A stretch of DNA of 64,000 nucleotides from CANJBX01 sp035556735 (GTDB lineage: Bacteria; Pseudomonadota; Alphaproteobacteria; Rhizobiales; Xanthobacteraceae), in the NCBI GenBank assembly GCA_035556735.1, contig DATMFF010000006.1:806001-870000 (forward strand). The letters run 5' to 3'. Below are positions 41,914 to 50,777 of the stretch, in pieces (the first letter of the stretch is position 1; each line of letters begins with the position of its first letter). The notes under the pieces were generated by a model, which searched no databases, was not told the DNA's origin, and worked only from the letters and a program-made list of their open reading frames with translations. Position numbers and translations under genes: made by a program.

Positions 41914-43319
41914 GTCTGCGGGCCGGGGGTTTCGGGCAGGTAGCCGCGCCGCATCAGCGCATGAAACCGCCACACCAGCAACACCGCATAGACCGCGATG
42001 CCGATGGACAGGCCGATCCAGACACCCGGCGCGCCGAGATGCAACGTGAAGCCGAGCAGGTAGCACGTGACGAAGCCGACGAGCCAGAAGCTGCCCGCCG
42101 AGAGCAGCAACGGGATGCGCGTGTCGTTGAGCCCGCGCAACGCGCCCGCCGCGATCGTCTGCACGCCGTCCGCGATGAAGAATGTCGCGCCGAGCAGCAA
42201 CAGCGTCTGCGTGAGCGCGCGCGTATGTGCGTCGGCGCTTTCGCCCAGAAACAGCAGCGGGATGACCTCGCGAAAGGTCGCGACCAGCAGCGCCATCGCG
42301 CTCATGAAGACGATGCCGAGCACGATCGCGAGAAATCCGGCCCGCCGCGCGCCCGCCGGGTCGCGCCGGCCGGCGGCATGGCCGACGCGCACGGTCGCTG
42401 CCATGCCGATTCCCAGCGGCACCATGAACACCACCGCGGCGACCTGCAGCGCGATCTGGTGGCCGACGAGAGCGGCGGTTCCGATCCATCCCATGAGCAG
42501 GGCAGCCGCGGCGAACAGGCTGTACTCGAGCAGGAACGTTCCCGAGATCGGCAGCCCGATCACCGCCAGCTTGCCGAGCAGCTGCCAGTCCGGCCGCCAG
42601 AGACGTCCGAGCACGTGGAACTTCCGGAATGGCCGGCGCGTGTGGCAGATCGCAAGGCTCGCGGCGCACATGCCGAGGTTGACGATCGTCGTCGCCAGTC
42701 CCGCCCCAAAGAGGTCGAGGGACGGCAGACCGAATGCGCCGAAGATGAGCGCATAGGCAAGCAACGCGTTCGCGGGGATCGCCATCAGTGTGATCCAGAG
42801 CGCGGGTTGCGGGCGATCGACCGCGCCCATGAAGTTGCGCAGCGCGATGAACCAGCACGACGGGACGAGGCTCCACGCGAGGCCGTCGAGGTAGCGGTCG
42901 GCGAGCGCGGCAACCTCCGGCTCCTGGCCGAGCGCCGCCAGCAGCGCGCCGCCGTGCAGTTGCAGCAGCGTCAGCGGTGCTCCCATCAGCAGCACGCCCC
43001 AGAGTCCGACCCGGACCGAGCGTCGCACGATGCGCGGGTTGCGCGCGCCCACGGCCTGCGAGGCCAGCGGGGTCACGGCCGACGCCAGCCCGAGGCAGAG
43101 CATGAAGGCAGAGAACAGCACGGTGTGTGCGAGGGCCGCGGCCGCCACGGCGCGGTCGCCAATCCGCCCGATGAGGGCGAGGTCGGTGGTCATCATCGCG
43201 ACCTGCCCGAGCTGCGTGAGCGCGATCGGAACGGCGAGCTCGACCGTGGCGGCGAGCTCGGCGCGCAGGCGGCGCAGGAGCCGCGGAGACGGCAATGTCA
43301 GTGCGTCGGGCGAAGTCAT
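41910..43319 (-). CDS. MATE-family efflux transporter
   Basis: A 469-residue protein with twelve predicted membrane helices and two homologous halves of the MATE (NorM/DinF) family. Seen: LAVPIALTQLGQVAMMTTDLALIGRIGD near 26-53 and GLPISGTFLLEYSLFAAAALLMGWIG near 250-275, the two equivalent first helices. Exports cationic drugs or metabolites using Na+ or H+ gradients. The ATG at 43317-43319 is used. Overlaps the RNA methyltransferase gene downstream. Confidence 0.9.
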   Translation of the reverse strand: MTSPDALTLPSPRLLRRLRAELAATVELAVPIALTQLGQVAMMTTDLALIGRIGDRAVAAAALAHTVLFSAFMLCLGLASAVTPLASQAVGARNPRIVRRSVRVGLWGVLLMGAPLTLLQLHGGALLAALGQEPEVAALADRYLDGLAWSLVPSCWFIALRNFMGAVDRPQPALWITLMAIPANALLAYALIFGAFGLPSLDLFGAGLATTIVNLGMCAASLAICHTRRPFRKFHVLGRLWRPDWQLLGKLAVIGLPISGTFLLEYSLFAAAALLMGWIGTAALVGHQIALQVAAVVFMVPLGIGMAATVRVGHAAGRRDPAGARRAGFLAIVLGIVFMSAMALLVATFREVIPLLFLGESADAHTRALTQTLLLLGATFFIADGVQTIAAGALRGLNDTRIPLLLSAGSFWLVGFVTCYLLGFTLHLGAPGVWIGLSIGIAVYAVLLVWRFHALMRRGYLPETPGPQT

Positions 43320-43387
43320 GCCGCCAACATAAGGTTCGAGGTCGACAGGTGAAGCGGGCTTCCGGTGTCGTGCTTCGGAATCCGACG

Positions 43388-44122
43388 CTAACGGCGCGCG
43401 ATCACGAAAAATTCACGGTTCCCGTCACCGCCGGCGATCGGCGAGGGGAGGATCGCGACGACCTCGCACCCCTGTGCGGCAAGGAACGCCGCAATATCAT
43501 CGCACACGGCCGTCTGCAATCGCTCGTCGCGAACGATGCCCTTCTTGAGGTCGCTGCGCTTGAGCTCGAACTGCGGCTTGACGAGCGCGACGAGATCGGC
43601 GCGCGGCGCGGCGAGCCGCATCGCGGCGGGAACCACCAGCTTGAGTGAGATGAAGCTGGCGTCGATCACCACGAGATCGGGTGGCTCGGGCAGGGCTGCA
43701 GGATCGAGCGCGCGAACGTCCGTCCCTTCGAGCGAGATGACGTCGGGCCGCCCGCGGAGCCGCGGATGGAGCTGGTCGCGCCCGACATCGACGGCATAGA
43801 CGAGGCGCGCGCCGCGCGACAGAAGCACCTCGGTGAATCCGCCCGTCGAGGCGCCGACGTCGAGACAGACGCGTCCAGTCACCTCGATCGCGGCGTGGTC
43901 CAGCGCCGCCGCGAGCTTGACGCCGCCGCGCGACACATAAGGGTGCGCGGGCGCGGCGCTCAGCTTGGCGTCGACCGGAATTTCGGCCGAGGCTTTGGTG
44001 ACGGGCCGGTCGTCGGCCGTGACGAGGCCGGCCGCGATGGCCGCCTGTGCCTTGGCGCGGCTCTCGAACAATCCGCGCTCCACGAGCAGGAGATCGGCGC
44101 GCCGGCGCTGCATGTCGGCCAC
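43388..44122 (-). CDS. tlyA: TlyA-family rRNA 2'-O-methyltransferase
   Basis: A 244-residue protein: S4 RNA-binding domain (about 5-65, RRRADLLLVERGLFESRAKAQAAIAAGLV) and FtsJ-like methyltransferase domain. SAM motif LDVGASTGGFTEVLLSRGA near 87-105 and DASFISLK and KPQFE carrying catalytic Lys/Asp/Glu residues. In actinobacteria TlyA 2'-O-methylates 16S and 23S rRNA cytidines; the alphaproteobacterial target is presumed similar. Last gene of the dxs-membrane protein-tlyA run, 6 bases after the preceding stop. Confidence 0.92.
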   Translation of the reverse strand: MADMQRRRADLLLVERGLFESRAKAQAAIAAGLVTADDRPVTKASAEIPVDAKLSAAPAHPYVSRGGVKLAAALDHAAIEVTGRVCLDVGASTGGFTEVLLSRGARLVYAVDVGRDQLHPRLRGRPDVISLEGTDVRALDPAALPEPPDLVVIDASFISLKLVVPAAMRLAAPRADLVALVKPQFELKRSDLKKGIVRDERLQTAVCDDIAAFLAAQGCEVVAILPSPIAGGDGNREFFVIARR

Positions 44123-44128
44123 CGGCCT

Positions 44129-44554
44129 CTACTGGCGGGTGAACAGGTAGTAATAGGCCGCTGCGAAGGCGGCGAGATAGGACACGAGGCCGAAGCTCAG
44201 CAGGCGCCGCGTCAGCTCGTAGGATTGCACGACGTCGCGGTTGGTTTCGTCCGCGGCGGCATCCTCGGTGCCGGGCTGCCCGGCGATGCGCTGCAGCTTC
44301 TTCTCGTCCACCCGGCTCTTGGCGTGCCAGCTGAAGATGACGAGCGTGAACAGCAGCAGGTGCCAGACGAAGAACTGATGCAGTCCGATGCGATGGAAAT
44401 AGGCGCCCGACAGCGCGCCGAATACGGCGAGCACGGGTCCTGCCCAGGCGGCGCGATTGATGCGCGCGAGCTTGTCGAGGATGAAGCGCAGCGCGAGGAA
44501 CGAGAGGGCGGCAAACAGGAGGAAGGCCAGTGCCGGCGGCAGGCCCTGGGTCAT
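44129..44554 (-). CDS. Small membrane protein of unknown function
   Basis: A 141-residue protein with four hydrophobic helices (about 8-25, 40-57, 62-78 and 118-137) and a polar loop (KSRVDEKKLQRIAGQPGTEDAAADETN) before the last. I do not recognise a family. Its ATG overlaps the dxs stop by 4 bases (ATGA) and tlyA starts 6 bases after it, so it is a true member of that operon. A role in isoprenoid membrane metabolism is possible but unsupported by motifs. Confidence 0.75.
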   Translation of the reverse strand: MTQGLPPALAFLLFAALSFLALRFILDKLARINRAAWAGPVLAVFGALSGAYFHRIGLHQFFVWHLLLFTLVIFSWHAKSRVDEKKLQRIAGQPGTEDAAADETNRDVVQSYELTRRLLSFGLVSYLAAFAAAYYYLFTRQ

Positions 44555-46467
44555 GCGAGCTTCACGGTCTGCGCGACGTCCTTGCCGAGCGCCTCGAACA
44601 CCTTGGCGACGATGCCCTTGGCGTCGAGGCCGGCCTTGGCGTACATCGCGTTCGGCGAATCCTGATCGAGGAATACGTCGGGCAGGACCATGGCACGGAC
44701 CTTGAGGCCGCGGTCGAGAACACCGTTGTCGGCGAGCGTCTGCAGCACGTAGCTGCCGAATCCGCCGATCGAGCCTTCCTCGATGGTGATGAGCACCTCG
44801 TGCTCGCGCGCGAGCCGCAGCACCAGGTCGGTGTCGAGCGGTTTGGCGAAGCGCGCGTCCGCGACGGTGGCCGAGAGGCCGTGCGCCGCGAGCTCGTCCG
44901 CCGCGCTCAGGCATTCGCCCAGGCGCGTGCCGAACGAGAGCAGCGCGACCTTGTGCCCCTCGCGCAGGACGCGGCCCTTGCCGATCTCGAGCGGGCGGCC
45001 TTCCGCCGGCATCGGCACGCCGAGGCCTTCGCCGCGTGGATAGCGCACCGCGGACGGGCAATCGTCGATCGCTGCGGCCGTCGCTACCATGTGGACGAGC
45101 TCGGCCTCGTCGGCGGCCGCCATGATCACGAAGTGGGGCAGGCAGCCCAGGTACGCCACGTCGAACGAGCCTGCGTGGGTCGGGCCGTCGGCGCCGACCA
45201 GCCCCGCGCGATCGATCGCGAAGCGCACGGGCAGTTTCTGGATCGCGACGTCGTGCACGACCTGGTCGTAGCCGCGCTGCAAGAACGTGGAATAGATCGC
45301 CGCGAAAGGCTTGAATCCTTCGGTGGCGAGGCCGGCCGCGAAGGTGACCGCATGCTGTTCGGCGATGCCGACATCGAAGCAGCGATCGGGAAACTTGGCG
45401 GCGAACAGGTCGAGCCCGGTGCCCGAGGGCATGGCCGCGTTGACCGCAACGATCTTCGGGTCCTTCTCGGCTTCCTTGATCAGGCTCTCGGCGAAGACCT
45501 TGGTGTAAGCGGGGGCGCGCGCGGGTGACTTGGCCTGCGCGCCGGTAGCGACGTCGAACTTGACGACGCCGTGGTACTTGTCCGCGGATGTCTCGGCGGG
45601 GGCGTAGCCCTTGCCCTTCTGCGTCACCACGTGCACGAGGATCGGACCCTGGTCGGCATCGCGCACGTTGCGCAGCACCGGCAGCAGGTGATCGAGATTG
45701 TGGCCGTCGATCGGGCCGACGTAATAGAACCCGAGCTCCTCGAACAGCGTTCCGCCCGCGAGGAATCCGCGCGCGTACTCTTCCACGCGCTGGGCCTTCT
45801 CGTAGAAGAACTTCGGCAGGCGTTTCGCGAGCTGCTTGCCGATCTCGCGCAGCGAGAGGTACGGACGGCCGGACACCAGCCGCGCCAGATAAGACGACAT
45901 CGCGCCCACGGGCGGGGCGATCGACATGTCGTTGTCGTTGAGGATGACGATCAGCCGCTCGGCGCGCGCGCCGGCGTTGTTCATGGCCTCGTAGGCCATG
46001 CCTGCCGACATCGAGCCGTCGCCGATCACGCAGACGACGTTGTTCTTCTTGCCGGCGAGGTCGCGCGCGACGGCCATGCCGAGGCCGGCGGAGATCGAGG
46101 TGGAGGCGTGGGCTGCGCCGAAGGGGTCGTACTCGCTCTCCGCGCGCTTGGTGAAGCCCGACAGTCCGCCGCCCTGCCGGAGCGTGCGGATGCGGTCGCG
46201 GCGACCGGTCAGGATCTTGTGCGGATAGCTCTGATGCCCGACGTCCCAGATCACGCGGTCGGCCGGCGTGTCGAAGACATAGTGCAACGCCACGGTCAGC
46301 TCGACGACGCCGAGGCCCGCGCCGAGATGGCCACCGGTCACGGCGACGGCGCTGATCGTCTCCTGGCGCAGCTCGTCCGCCAATTGCGGGAGCTGGCTGG
46401 CGTCGAGCTTGCGCAGGTCGTCCGGCGTGCGGACTTGATCGAGCAGCGGGGTGGCGGGGCGGGACAT
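44551..46467 (-). CDS. dxs: 1-deoxy-D-xylulose-5-phosphate synthase
   Basis: A 638-residue thiamine-diphosphate enzyme making DXP from pyruvate and glyceraldehyde 3-phosphate, first step of the MEP isoprenoid pathway. Signatures: GGHLGAGLGVVELTVALHYVFD near 45-66, the ThDP motif GDGSMSAGMAYEAMNNAG near 149-166, YYVGPIDGHN near 249, DVGIAEQHAVTFAAGLA near 367-383 and DRAGLVGADGPTHAG near 416. The ATG at 46465-46467 (MSRPATPLLDQV) fits the family start; an in-frame ATG 21 bases upstream is less likely. Confidence 0.97.
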   Translation of the reverse strand: MSRPATPLLDQVRTPDDLRKLDASQLPQLADELRQETISAVAVTGGHLGAGLGVVELTVALHYVFDTPADRVIWDVGHQSYPHKILTGRRDRIRTLRQGGGLSGFTKRAESEYDPFGAAHASTSISAGLGMAVARDLAGKKNNVVCVIGDGSMSAGMAYEAMNNAGARAERLIVILNDNDMSIAPPVGAMSSYLARLVSGRPYLSLREIGKQLAKRLPKFFYEKAQRVEEYARGFLAGGTLFEELGFYYVGPIDGHNLDHLLPVLRNVRDADQGPILVHVVTQKGKGYAPAETSADKYHGVVKFDVATGAQAKSPARAPAYTKVFAESLIKEAEKDPKIVAVNAAMPSGTGLDLFAAKFPDRCFDVGIAEQHAVTFAAGLATEGFKPFAAIYSTFLQRGYDQVVHDVAIQKLPVRFAIDRAGLVGADGPTHAGSFDVAYLGCLPHFVIMAAADEAELVHMVATAAAIDDCPSAVRYPRGEGLGVPMPAEGRPLEIGKGRVLREGHKVALLSFGTRLGECLSAADELAAHGLSATVADARFAKPLDTDLVLRLAREHEVLITIEEGSIGGFGSYVLQTLADNGVLDRGLKVRAMVLPDVFLDQDSPNAMYAKAGLDAKGIVAKVFEALGKDVAQTVKLA

Positions 46468-46774
46468 CTTTTTTCCTGGCGGGGCCAATTCTTAAGGGTC
46501 TCGCGAGCGGGCGCTTCGCAAGGGGTGCATAGCCTTACCCGCCGGTTGGTGCAATTCAATGGCAAAAAGCGGGCCGGGGCGCGTCTGGCGGCTCCCTGAA
46601 GCCTCGCTGCGGCGGCGGGCATCGCCTGCCAATCCCCGGCTCGCGCCGGCGAGCGCCGCACCCTGGCCGCAGGCGATTCGCGCCTGCGCAGTGGCGCCCG
46701 GTGGTGCAATCAATATAGTGCGCCGCCTCGGCGGAGGCCCGGCGGCGGGTGTCCGGGACAACGGTGGCGGGCTG
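46468..46774. other. About 300 bases between divergent dxs and the hydrolase gene
   Basis: Should hold promoters for both genes. The plus strand is open in the frame of the hydrolase back to 46559, so a longer N-terminus is possible but reads as Arg/Ala-rich and unlike a folded domain. No repeat, RNA structure or ThDP riboswitch was recognised. Confidence 0.5.
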
Positions 46775-48016
46775 GTGCAGATCCAACGGCGGCACGTGCT
46801 TTTTCTGGCGGGGTTCGATCCGATCGACCTGCCGTCGCAGCATCGCCGGTTCGGGCGCGAGGCCGCGAAATTCGCCGGGACATGGTCGATCGCCGCCGAC
46901 GTGTCCAACGTCGAGCCGGCCGACACGGAAGCGGGCGAGCGCTGGCGGCTGCACTTGCAGGGTCCAGACTGGAGCACCCGGACAACCTACGAACCGCTCG
47001 ACTGGCACGATGTGATCGAGAACGAGCTCGCCCGCCCGCAGGTCACGCTGCTGTGGGGAGGCGTGGTCGCCTTTATCGACTTCCTCGTCAGCGGGACGGC
47101 CGCGCGCTATTTCGCGGCGACATGGCGCTACGGCCTGTTCTTCCTTGTGCCGTTCCTCAACGTGCTGCTGTTCGCGCTCGTCGGCCTCGCGGCAGGAGGG
47201 GCGGTGGTGCGCGCCGCGGGCATGGCGGGGGGCGCGGCGATCGTCTTGGCGCTGATCGTCGCGGCCGTTGTCTTCGCCGGATTGATGCAATGGCCCGGGC
47301 GGCGATGGCGCGTCGCGCAGGCGCTGGCCGACTGGATCTTCGCACGCGACCACATGCTCGGCCGCCGGCCCGATTTCGATGCGAGGCTCGATCGTTTCGC
47401 CGACCGGCTCGTCGCGCGTGCGCGGCGCGCCGACTGCGACGAGCTGCTCGTCGTCGGCCACAGTCTGGGTGCGACGCTCGCCGTCGAGGTGATCGCGCGT
47501 GCGCTCTCGCGCGATCCCGATCTCGCCTCGCACGGCCCCGCGCTCTGCCTGCTCACCGTCGGGGCCACCATTCCCAAGCTTGCGCTGCACCCGGCGGCCG
47601 CCCGACTGCGCGCGAGCCTGCAGCAGGTCGCCGCCCATCCGTCGATCGCATGGACGGAGTATCAGGCCCGGCGCGATGCCATCAGCTTCTATCGCTTCGA
47701 TCCGGTCGCGCTCAAACCGTTCGTCGACAACGTGCCCGGAAAGAAGCCCCACATCATGCTGGTCGGCCTCAAGGCCATGCTGGCGCCCGAGACCTACCGC
47801 CGCTACAAGTTCCGGCACATGCGCCTGCACTATCAATTCGTCATGGGCAACGAGCGCCGCGCCGCCTACGACTATTTCATGCTGGTCGGCGGCCCGGCGC
47901 CGTTCGCGCACCTGTCCCAGCTTCCGAATGGCGCGCTCGATGCGTTTGGCGAGGATGGCGCCTGTCGCGTGAGGCCGGCGCACGAAGCCGTCGCGCCGGG
48001 GCGGGCGCGAACATGA
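46775..48016 (+). CDS. Membrane protein with alpha/beta-hydrolase-like domain
   Basis: A protein of about 413 residues. HVLFLAGFDPID at the N-terminus, then two strongly hydrophobic segments (about residues 110-165, YGLFFLVPFLNVLLFALVGL and IVLALIVAAVVFAGLM), followed by a domain with DELLVVGHSLGATLAVEVIARAL, the GxSxG nucleophile elbow of lipases and esterases. The C-terminal part is Tyr/Arg/Phe-rich. Function unknown. The start is inferred to be GTG 46775. Its last bases overlap the ATG of the methyltransferase gene (ATGA). Confidence 0.72.
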   Translation: MQIQRRHVLFLAGFDPIDLPSQHRRFGREAAKFAGTWSIAADVSNVEPADTEAGERWRLHLQGPDWSTRTTYEPLDWHDVIENELARPQVTLLWGGVVAFIDFLVSGTAARYFAATWRYGLFFLVPFLNVLLFALVGLAAGGAVVRAAGMAGGAAIVLALIVAAVVFAGLMQWPGRRWRVAQALADWIFARDHMLGRRPDFDARLDRFADRLVARARRADCDELLVVGHSLGATLAVEVIARALSRDPDLASHGPALCLLTVGATIPKLALHPAAARLRASLQQVAAHPSIAWTEYQARRDAISFYRFDPVALKPFVDNVPGKKPHIMLVGLKAMLAPETYRRYKFRHMRLHYQFVMGNERRAAYDYFMLVGGPAPFAHLSQLPNGALDAFGEDGACRVRPAHEAVAPGRART

Positions 48017-48597
48017 CCGTGATGGCCGCCAAGCTGATCTGGCTCGCGGGCTGCATCGCCTGGTACGTCATCCGTTTCCCGCATGAGCGGCGCGCGCGCC
48101 GCACGTCCATCGCAAGGCGCGTCGCCCGCACGCGCGAGCGGGTGCTGCTCGCGATCTCCTTCACCGGGCTGTTCATCGTGCCGCTGATCTACGCCGTCAC
48201 TGACCAGCCGAAGTTCGCAAGTTATCCGCTGGTGCCCGCGCTCACGTTGCTGGGCACGGCGGTGTTCACCGCCTCGCTCGCGCTGTTCTATCGCACGCAC
48301 CGCGATCTGGGGCGCTCATGGTCGGTGACGCTGGCGCTGCGCGATCGCCACGCGCTGATCACGCACGGCGTCTATCGTTATGTGCGGCACCCGATGTATT
48401 CGGCATTCTGGCTGTGGGCGATCGCTCAGGCCCTGCTGCTGCCCAACTGGGTCGCGGGCTTCGCCGGGATCGTCGGCTTCGGGACGCTGTTCTTCGGCCG
48501 GGTAGGGCACGAGGAGCGCATGATGCTCGACGCATTCGGCGAGGAGTATCGCGTCTATGCGGATCGCACGCGGCGCGTGATTCCGGGAATCTACTGA
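48013..48597 (+). CDS. Isoprenylcysteine-methyltransferase-like membrane protein
   Basis: A 194-residue polytopic protein (about five helices) of the ICMT/PEMT group. Signature region LRDRHALITHGVYRYVRHPMYSAFWLWAIAQALLLPN near 115-151 and the C-terminal GHEERMMLDAFGEEYRVYADRTRRVIPG. Members use SAM to methylate isoprenylcysteine carboxylates, phospholipids or small amphiphiles. Coupled to the hydrolase-like gene by a 4-base overlap. Which substrate is methylated in this bacterium is unknown. Confidence 0.82.
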   Translation: MTVMAAKLIWLAGCIAWYVIRFPHERRARRTSIARRVARTRERVLLAISFTGLFIVPLIYAVTDQPKFASYPLVPALTLLGTAVFTASLALFYRTHRDLGRSWSVTLALRDRHALITHGVYRYVRHPMYSAFWLWAIAQALLLPNWVAGFAGIVGFGTLFFGRVGHEERMMLDAFGEEYRVYADRTRRVIPGIY

Positions 48598-48616
48598 GCG
48601 GCGGTGGTCGCGCGCG

Positions 48617-48871
48617 TCACTTTCCGACGTCGAGCGGCTCGCTGCCCTTCGGCTTGCCGCCGGCGTCGAGCGTGATCTTCTCGACGCGGGCTTCCGCCTG
48701 CCGCAACAGCTCCTCGCACCGGCGCTTGAGGGCTTCGCCGCGCTCGTAGATCGCCACCGACTCCTCGAGCGGAACCCGGCCTTCCTCGAGCCGCTTCACG
48801 ATCGATTCCAGTTCCTCGATCGCACGCTCGAACGGCAGCTGCATCACGTCGGTGTTGGAGGTCTCGGCCAC
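48617..48871 (-). CDS. xseB: Exodeoxyribonuclease VII small subunit
   Basis: An 84-residue helical protein with the XseB pattern PFERAIEELESIVKRLEEGRVPLEESVAIYERGEALKRRCEELLRQAEARVEKI. It partners XseA to degrade single-stranded DNA. Full length; the last 15 residues are disordered. It starts 42 bases after the HDAC-family gene stop on the same strand. In related genomes dxs usually follows on the same strand; here two plus-strand genes intervene. Confidence 0.95.
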   Translation of the reverse strand: MAETSNTDVMQLPFERAIEELESIVKRLEEGRVPLEESVAIYERGEALKRRCEELLRQAEARVEKITLDAGGKPKGSEPLDVGK

Positions 48872-48913
48872 GAGATTGTCCTGTCGGTCGAATCGGAAAC
48901 GGAGTTTAGCGCG

Positions 48914-49843
48914 TCATCCGCGCATCAGCGCCATGACGTGGGCGCCCACGGAGCGGGCGAGGCCCTGCAGATCATAACCGCCTTCGAGCATCGAGACGAC
49001 CCGGCCGGAGGCGGTCCTGTCGGCGACCTCCATGAGCTTGCGTGTCGCCCAGGCAAAATCGTCCTCGACCAAGTTGAGGTTGGCGAGGGGGTCGCGCATA
49101 TGGGCGTCGAACCCGGCCGAAATCACGATGAGATCGGGGGAAAATCCGGCCAGGCGCGGCAGGACCGCGCTCTCGAACGCCGCGCGGAACTGCTCGCCGG
49201 CGTCGCCGGCCCGCAGCGGTGCATTGACTATATTATTGTGCGCGCCGCGCTCGGACTTCGCGCCGGTCCCGGGGTAGAGCGGCATCTCGTGGGTGGAGCA
49301 GTACATCACGCTCGCATCCGACCAGAAGATCTCCTGCGTGCCGTTGCCGTGGTGCACGTCGAAGTCCACGATCGCGACCCGCTCGAGCCCGTGCTTGCGC
49401 TGGGCGTAGCGCGCGGCAATGGCGGCGCTGTTGAACAGGCAGAAGCCCATCGGACGCACCGTCTCGGCGTGGTGCCCGGGCGGACGCATCGCACAGAAGG
49501 CGTTGCTGGCCTTGCCGGCGACGACCTCGTCGACCGCCAGCGTGCCGGCGCCGACCGCATGGATGGCGGCCTCGTAGCTGCCCGGCGACATGGTGGTGTC
49601 GGCATCGAGCCGCACCAGGCCCTCGCTCGGCGTCGCTTCCGCGATCTCCTCGACGTAGTCGCGCGGGTGGCAGAGCGCGATGGTCTCGACCTCGGCCGCC
49701 GGCGCGTCGACCCTCAGCAGCGACTGGAACCGCTCGTCCTCCAGCGCGCGGTCGATGGCGCGCAGCCGGTCGGGCCGCTCGGGGTGGCCCGAGGGCGTCA
49801 GATGGCCGAGCGAAGCAGGATGAGTGATGAGCAGGGTGGTCAT
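48914..49843 (-). CDS. Histone deacetylase-family protein (class II-like)
   Basis: A 309-residue arginase-fold zinc deacylase. Catalytic elements: RPPGHHAE (119-126, tandem His), DFDVHHGNGTQEIFW near 160-174 with Asp/His zinc ligands, SAGFDAHMRDPL near 247 with the third Asp, and MLEGGYDL. Bacterial members deacetylate polyamines, acetoin precursors or proteins; which applies here is open. ATG at 49841-49843. First gene before xseB. Confidence 0.92.
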   Translation of the reverse strand: MTTLLITHPASLGHLTPSGHPERPDRLRAIDRALEDERFQSLLRVDAPAAEVETIALCHPRDYVEEIAEATPSEGLVRLDADTTMSPGSYEAAIHAVGAGTLAVDEVVAGKASNAFCAMRPPGHHAETVRPMGFCLFNSAAIAARYAQRKHGLERVAIVDFDVHHGNGTQEIFWSDASVMYCSTHEMPLYPGTGAKSERGAHNNIVNAPLRAGDAGEQFRAAFESAVLPRLAGFSPDLIVISAGFDAHMRDPLANLNLVEDDFAWATRKLMEVADRTASGRVVSMLEGGYDLQGLARSVGAHVMALMRG

Positions 49844-49905
49844 GTCCGGTCCGGGGCCGCTTTCCTGTTAGATATGGCAGGGCGGTCCGGATTGCACTCG
49901 AAATC

Positions 49906-50772
49906 CTAGCTCTTCGCCGCGAGGCTGACCCCGGGCGGCGGCGGCATGTCGTCGGGCACGAAGAAGTCCGGCGACAGCGGCTGGGCCGGATCGACACGAT
50001 ACTGGTCGAAGTCGGTGACACCCTCGCCGGCGAGGAACGTGTCGTCGATGAGGAAGCGGCCGGAGAACTCCGCGGCGGGCTTCTGGAAGATGCGCCAGGC
50101 CGCGTCGGCGAGGATGTCCGGCGTGCGCGACATGCGCATGATGCGCTCGCCGCCGAGCAGATTCTTGATTGCCGAGGTCGCGATCGTGGTGCGCGGCCAC
50201 AGCGCGTTGACCGCGATGCCTTTCGGGCGCAGCTCGCCGGCGAGCCCGAGCACGACCATGCTCATGCCGAACTTGGCGATCGAGTAGGCCGTGTGGCGCG
50301 CGAACCACTTCTCGCGCATGTCGAGCGGCGGCGAGAGCATCAGGATGTGCGGGTTGGACGAGCTCTCCAGATAGGGGACTGCGTACTTCGACACCATGAA
50401 CGTGCCGCGCGTGTTGATCTGATGCATCAGGTCGAAGCGGCGCATGTCGGTGTCGGCCGCGGGGGTGAGCTGGATCGCGCTGGCGTTGTTGACGACGATG
50501 TCGATGCCGCCGAACCGCGTGGCGGTGGCGTCGAGCGCGCGGATCACGGCCTCCTCGTCGCGGATGTCGACGGCGAGGGGGAGGGCGGCGCCGCCGGCGG
50601 CGACGATCTCCTGCGCGGCGGTGTGGATCGTGCCGGGCAGCTTGGGATGCGGCGCGTCGGTCTTGGCGGCGATCGCGATGTTGGCGCCGTCGCGGGCGGC
50701 GCGCAGCGCGATGGCGAGGCCGATGCCGCGCGAGGCGCCCGTGATGAACAGCGTCTTGCCCTTGAACGACAT
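49906..50772 (-). CDS. SDR-family oxidoreductase (HSDL2-like)
   Basis: A 288-residue short-chain dehydrogenase. NAD(P) site TGASRGIGLAIALRAARDGA near 11-30, NNASAIQ, catalytic Ser in LMLSPPLDM and the YSIAKFG YxxxK near 172. The insert after the cofactor site (KTDAPHPKLPGTIHTAAQEI) and the NALWPRTTI block identify the HSDL2-like subfamily linked to lipid metabolism. Third gene of an acyl-CoA dehydrogenase/enoyl-CoA hydratase/SDR operon, 5 bases after the hydratase stop. Confidence 0.9.
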   Translation of the reverse strand: MSFKGKTLFITGASRGIGLAIALRAARDGANIAIAAKTDAPHPKLPGTIHTAAQEIVAAGGAALPLAVDIRDEEAVIRALDATATRFGGIDIVVNNASAIQLTPAADTDMRRFDLMHQINTRGTFMVSKYAVPYLESSSNPHILMLSPPLDMREKWFARHTAYSIAKFGMSMVVLGLAGELRPKGIAVNALWPRTTIATSAIKNLLGGERIMRMSRTPDILADAAWRIFQKPAAEFSGRFLIDDTFLAGEGVTDFDQYRVDPAQPLSPDFFVPDDMPPPPGVSLAAKS

Positions 50773-50777
50773 GGGCC

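Noticed and set aside
46882..48012. Plus-frame extension upstream of the ICMT-like methyltransferase
   Set aside because: It overlaps the hydrolase gene in another frame and is Arg/Ala-rich; the ATG at 48013 coupled to the hydrolase stop is a far better start.
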